From the NCBI GenBank assembly GCA_016191985.1, contig JACPVB010000162.1, positions 1 to 15,707 of the forward strand: a stretch of DNA of 15,707 nucleotides. Direction: 5' to 3'. Of the stretch, positions 13,859 to 15,707 are shown piece after piece (the first letter of the stretch is position 1; each line of letters opens with the position of its first letter). Below the pieces are notes generated by a model that ran no database searches, was not told the DNA's origin, and was given only the letters and a program-made list of their open reading frames with translations. Made by a program: the position numbers and the translations under genes. This DNA is from Chloroflexota bacterium (GTDB taxonomy: Bacteria; Chloroflexota; Anaerolineae; Anaerolineales; Villigracilaceae).

Positions 13859-13894
13859 AAATAAAAAACAAGCCGGGATGAAAATCCCAGCTTG
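13859..13894 (-). terminator. Strong intrinsic terminator of the metalloprotease gene
   Basis: Read leftward, CAAGCTGGGAT and ATCCCGGCTTG (13894-13884 and 13879-13869) pair with one mismatch around a 4-nt loop, directly followed by TTTTTTATTT (13868-13859). It lies 47 nt after the metalloprotease stop and about 45 nt before the dioxygenase ATG, isolating the two same-strand genes. Confidence 0.9.
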
Positions 13895-13941
13895 AAATTC
13901 AACTCTATCCATCTCTGGAAAGATTTTACACAACCATTAGT

Positions 13942-15707
13942 TCATTGGGAATGTGCTTCACCATCTGGGACCTCGATACCCGGTGTGCCCTCGGCGTCAA
14001 AGTAATAATCTGCAGTCGGCGTAGTGGATAGCTTGGCCCAATCAACATTAAATGCGCCTGTTGAGTATGAATACACACCCACTTGTCCGGTGCGCAGTGC
14101 CGTGTTGGTTCCGTTCCAAGCTAGTGTACCGTTAATGTAGAATTTTAGCGACGAGCCGACAGCGATTACTTTCAGTGTGTTAAAACCATTTGCGACGATT
14201 CCGGCACAGGCGGCAAAACTCTTCAGTGCTGTATACACTCCACTGCTATTAACATAGTACACACCACACGTGCCCGCGTTTGTATACCCAAAATAGTACG
14301 ACGGTTTCCAATCTTTGACGGGTGTGAGGCTGGTGGGTGTGCCTCTAATAATCAGGCCCACATCGCCACCGCCCACTTTCTTCATTCTCGCTTCGTAGGT
14401 CAAATCTCCATAAATGCCGGAGTGTTTTGCCGAGCTTATCTGACTTGCAACGCCATTGGTCTTATAGTAGGCCGAGCTACTCAAAGCCCAGGCTCCATTG
14501 ACTGCTGCCCAACCAGCAGAGGAACTGTTGAAGGTGGAGTTGAAGTTGCCGGCAATTTTTTGGGTTCGGAAGTTGGCGACCGTGTAATCAGTGTTGTTAA
14601 GCGCCAGATAGTTCTTGGCGCTTGCGTTTCCCATGGCGGCGCCATTATAGACCTTGGCAGGGTTCGACCACCATTGCAGGCGGGTGCAGTTGTATCCAAG
14701 ATCAGAGCATTTATTGTTGTATGCCATCACTGTTCGCCAGCGTTGTGCTGCAGAGCCGCCTGTGTGCACGTAGCCATGACCATAGCTATACGGTGTATTC
14801 GTCGGGTCAACATAGGTATCATGGCGTGCACCTTGCAGGTGGCCAAACTCGTGCCCGAAGGAGTAGTAACCGGTCGCGCAGTCATTATCCGTCACTTGGA
14901 AAGCAGTCGCAGCGGTGGCCATAATTGTAGAAGCCAGACCGCAGTACGCCCCACCATTTGCCACGATCAAGCCGACCAAATCCGCTGCGTAAGTGTTGCG
15001 CAGGCTGTGTATGGAAGTAAAGTATGCATCTCCCGTGCCTCGGAAACGGGTTAAATCCGTACTTATGTTGCCAGTTTCCGTGTAGGAATATTCTTCCACA
15101 TGAACCAACCTAAGGCGTGATGTGACGCCTGCGTTGGCATAAGAAGTATTAGTCTCAAGTACGGCAAGCGCAATCAAGGCTTTCATTGCGGCAGTGCTGC
15201 CGGCTGCGGCGCGGGCATCGTCGGTGTAGGCGATCATGATGTCAATGGTGGCGCCTGAGTCTGCATTAGGGCCAAGATCCCCAGCTGGAATCACATCGCC
15301 CGATGGCGTGTATAAAGCCTCCGCATCGGGAGGGTCATCCACAAACTGGGATTGATCGATTTGTGTGACCTTGTATAAACCATATGCCGCAAATTTAACT
15401 TCATAAACACCTTCTACAGAGGCTACATGGGCCATGAACACGCCATCTGCCATGACGAGATAGAAATAACCGGCTTTCCCCTTAAGCCGCCCGCTCCATG
15501 ATGTAGCCCAACGATCCTTTTTGACCACATTCACCTTGCCTGTGTAAGTTGCATCGGAGAAGAGATTCAAGGTAATTTCAGGTAGGCTCTCCTTGCTATA
15601 GGCGGCACCACTATCGTCAAAGAGGGCCGCGAAATCCACAGTCACAAAACGCGAGCGGGCAACATGTGCTGGGTCGGCTGGAAAGTCGGCAGGGTTTACA
15701 TCAGCCG
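13942..15707 (-). CDS. Secreted-type zinc metalloprotease (metzincin, reprolysin-like), 5'-truncated by window edge
   Basis: At least 588 residues; the frame stays open past the GTG at 15645 to the right edge, so the true start and any signal peptide are outside. Numbered from that GTG, ~30-130 resembles a propeptide, ~130-360 is a metzincin catalytic domain with HEFGHLQGARHD (zinc ligands H265, H269, H275; base E266) and Met-turn VMAYNN (M307). Cys235/Cys256 and Cys313/Cys320 could form disulfides, fitting an extracellular enzyme. Residues ~365-550 form a beta-sandwich (LamG/concanavalin-like: GDLTYEARMKKVGGGDVGLIIRG, LKFYINGTLAWNG), probably a substrate-binding module. Expected role: degradation of extracellular protein. 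The gene ends in a strong intrinsic terminator. Substrate unknown. Confidence 0.9.
   Translation of the reverse strand, partial: ADVNPADFPADPAHVARSRFVTVDFAALFDDSGAAYSKESLPEITLNLFSDATYTGKVNVVKKDRWATSWSGRLKGKAGYFYLVMADGVFMAHVASVEGVYEVKFAAYGLYKVTQIDQSQFVDDPPDAEALYTPSGDVIPAGDLGPNADSGATIDIMIAYTDDARAAAGSTAAMKALIALAVLETNTSYANAGVTSRLRLVHVEEYSYTETGNISTDLTRFRGTGDAYFTSIHSLRNTYAADLVGLIVANGGAYCGLASTIMATAATAFQVTDNDCATGYYSFGHEFGHLQGARHDTYVDPTNTPYSYGHGYVHTGGSAAQRWRTVMAYNNKCSDLGYNCTRLQWWSNPAKVYNGAAMGNASAKNYLALNNTDYTVANFRTQKIAGNFNSTFNSSSAGWAAVNGAWALSSSAYYKTNGVASQISSAKHSGIYGDLTYEARMKKVGGGDVGLIIRGTPTSLTPVKDWKPSYYFGYTNAGTCGVYYVNSSGVYTALKSFAACAGIVANGFNTLKVIAVGSSLKFYINGTLAWNGTNTALRTGQVGVYSYSTGAFNVDWAKLSTTPTADYYFDAEGTPGIEVPDGEAHSQ

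Noticed and set aside
12877..13881. 334-codon open frame on the + strand
   Set aside because: It lies antisense to the whole tryptophan dioxygenase gene, which has intact motifs; the predicted product has no domain features.
14422..15054. 210-codon open frame on the + strand
   Set aside because: Antisense to the metalloprotease catalytic domain including the zinc motif; a shadow frame.

Overview
The window looks like chromosomal DNA of a free-living bacterium, most probably Chloroflexota (Anaerolineae-like). That placement is an inference from protein flavour: a RecJ with a long extra C-terminus, a MshA/SPS-like glycosyltransferase, a NYN/OST-HTH protein, a lone tryptophan 2,3-dioxygenase, and many gene starts that lack a Shine-Dalgarno sequence. 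There is no rRNA or 16S marker to prove it. Gene density is high, and I see no phage, plasmid, CRISPR array or complete insertion sequence.

Layout. 1-380: the first codons of a leftward gene running off the left edge, an AT-rich doubtful small ORF, and a bidirectional-looking terminator. 377-1787: a leftward two-gene operon, a PadR-type repressor followed by a CPBP (Abi) membrane protease. It is driven by a textbook sigma-70 promoter embedded in a perfect 26-bp palindrome (1836-1861). 1940-2182: a non-coding element with nested inverted repeats and GTCGAG repeats. 2199-4406: an orphan membrane PAS-GAF histidine kinase. 4498-4570: tRNA-Thr(CGU) with its terminator. 4664-5911: a GT-B glycosyltransferase, convergent with a NYN-domain/OST-HTH protein (5915-6664). 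The NYN gene is divergent from a CxxCxxCC (YkgJ-like) cysteine-cluster protein (6776-7312).

7345-10553 is a leftward pair, recJ followed 2 nt later by an alpha/alpha-toroid (prenyltransferase/squalene-cyclase-fold) protein. Divergent from recJ is a lipoprotein with an unassigned, probably barrel-like domain and a C-terminal F5/8-type (discoidin) domain (10606-12069). A structured intergenic region with two GC-rich hairpins follows, then a DUF3052-type protein (12300-12716), convergent with tryptophan 2,3-dioxygenase (12772-13812). A secreted-type metzincin metalloprotease (HExxHxxGxxH), truncated by the right edge, ends with a strong intrinsic terminator.

Most neighbours have unrelated jobs and are arranged head-to-head or tail-to-tail, so this is ordinary chromosome rather than one dedicated system. 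Functional coupling is credible only for padR-CPBP and, more weakly, recJ-toroid protein. The most noteworthy signals are regulatory and structural: the PadR promoter/operator fusion, four genes whose -10 box sits 6-7 nt before the start codon (predicted leaderless mRNAs), two repeat-derived in-frame segments inside recJ, and the nested inverted-repeat element at 1940-2182.
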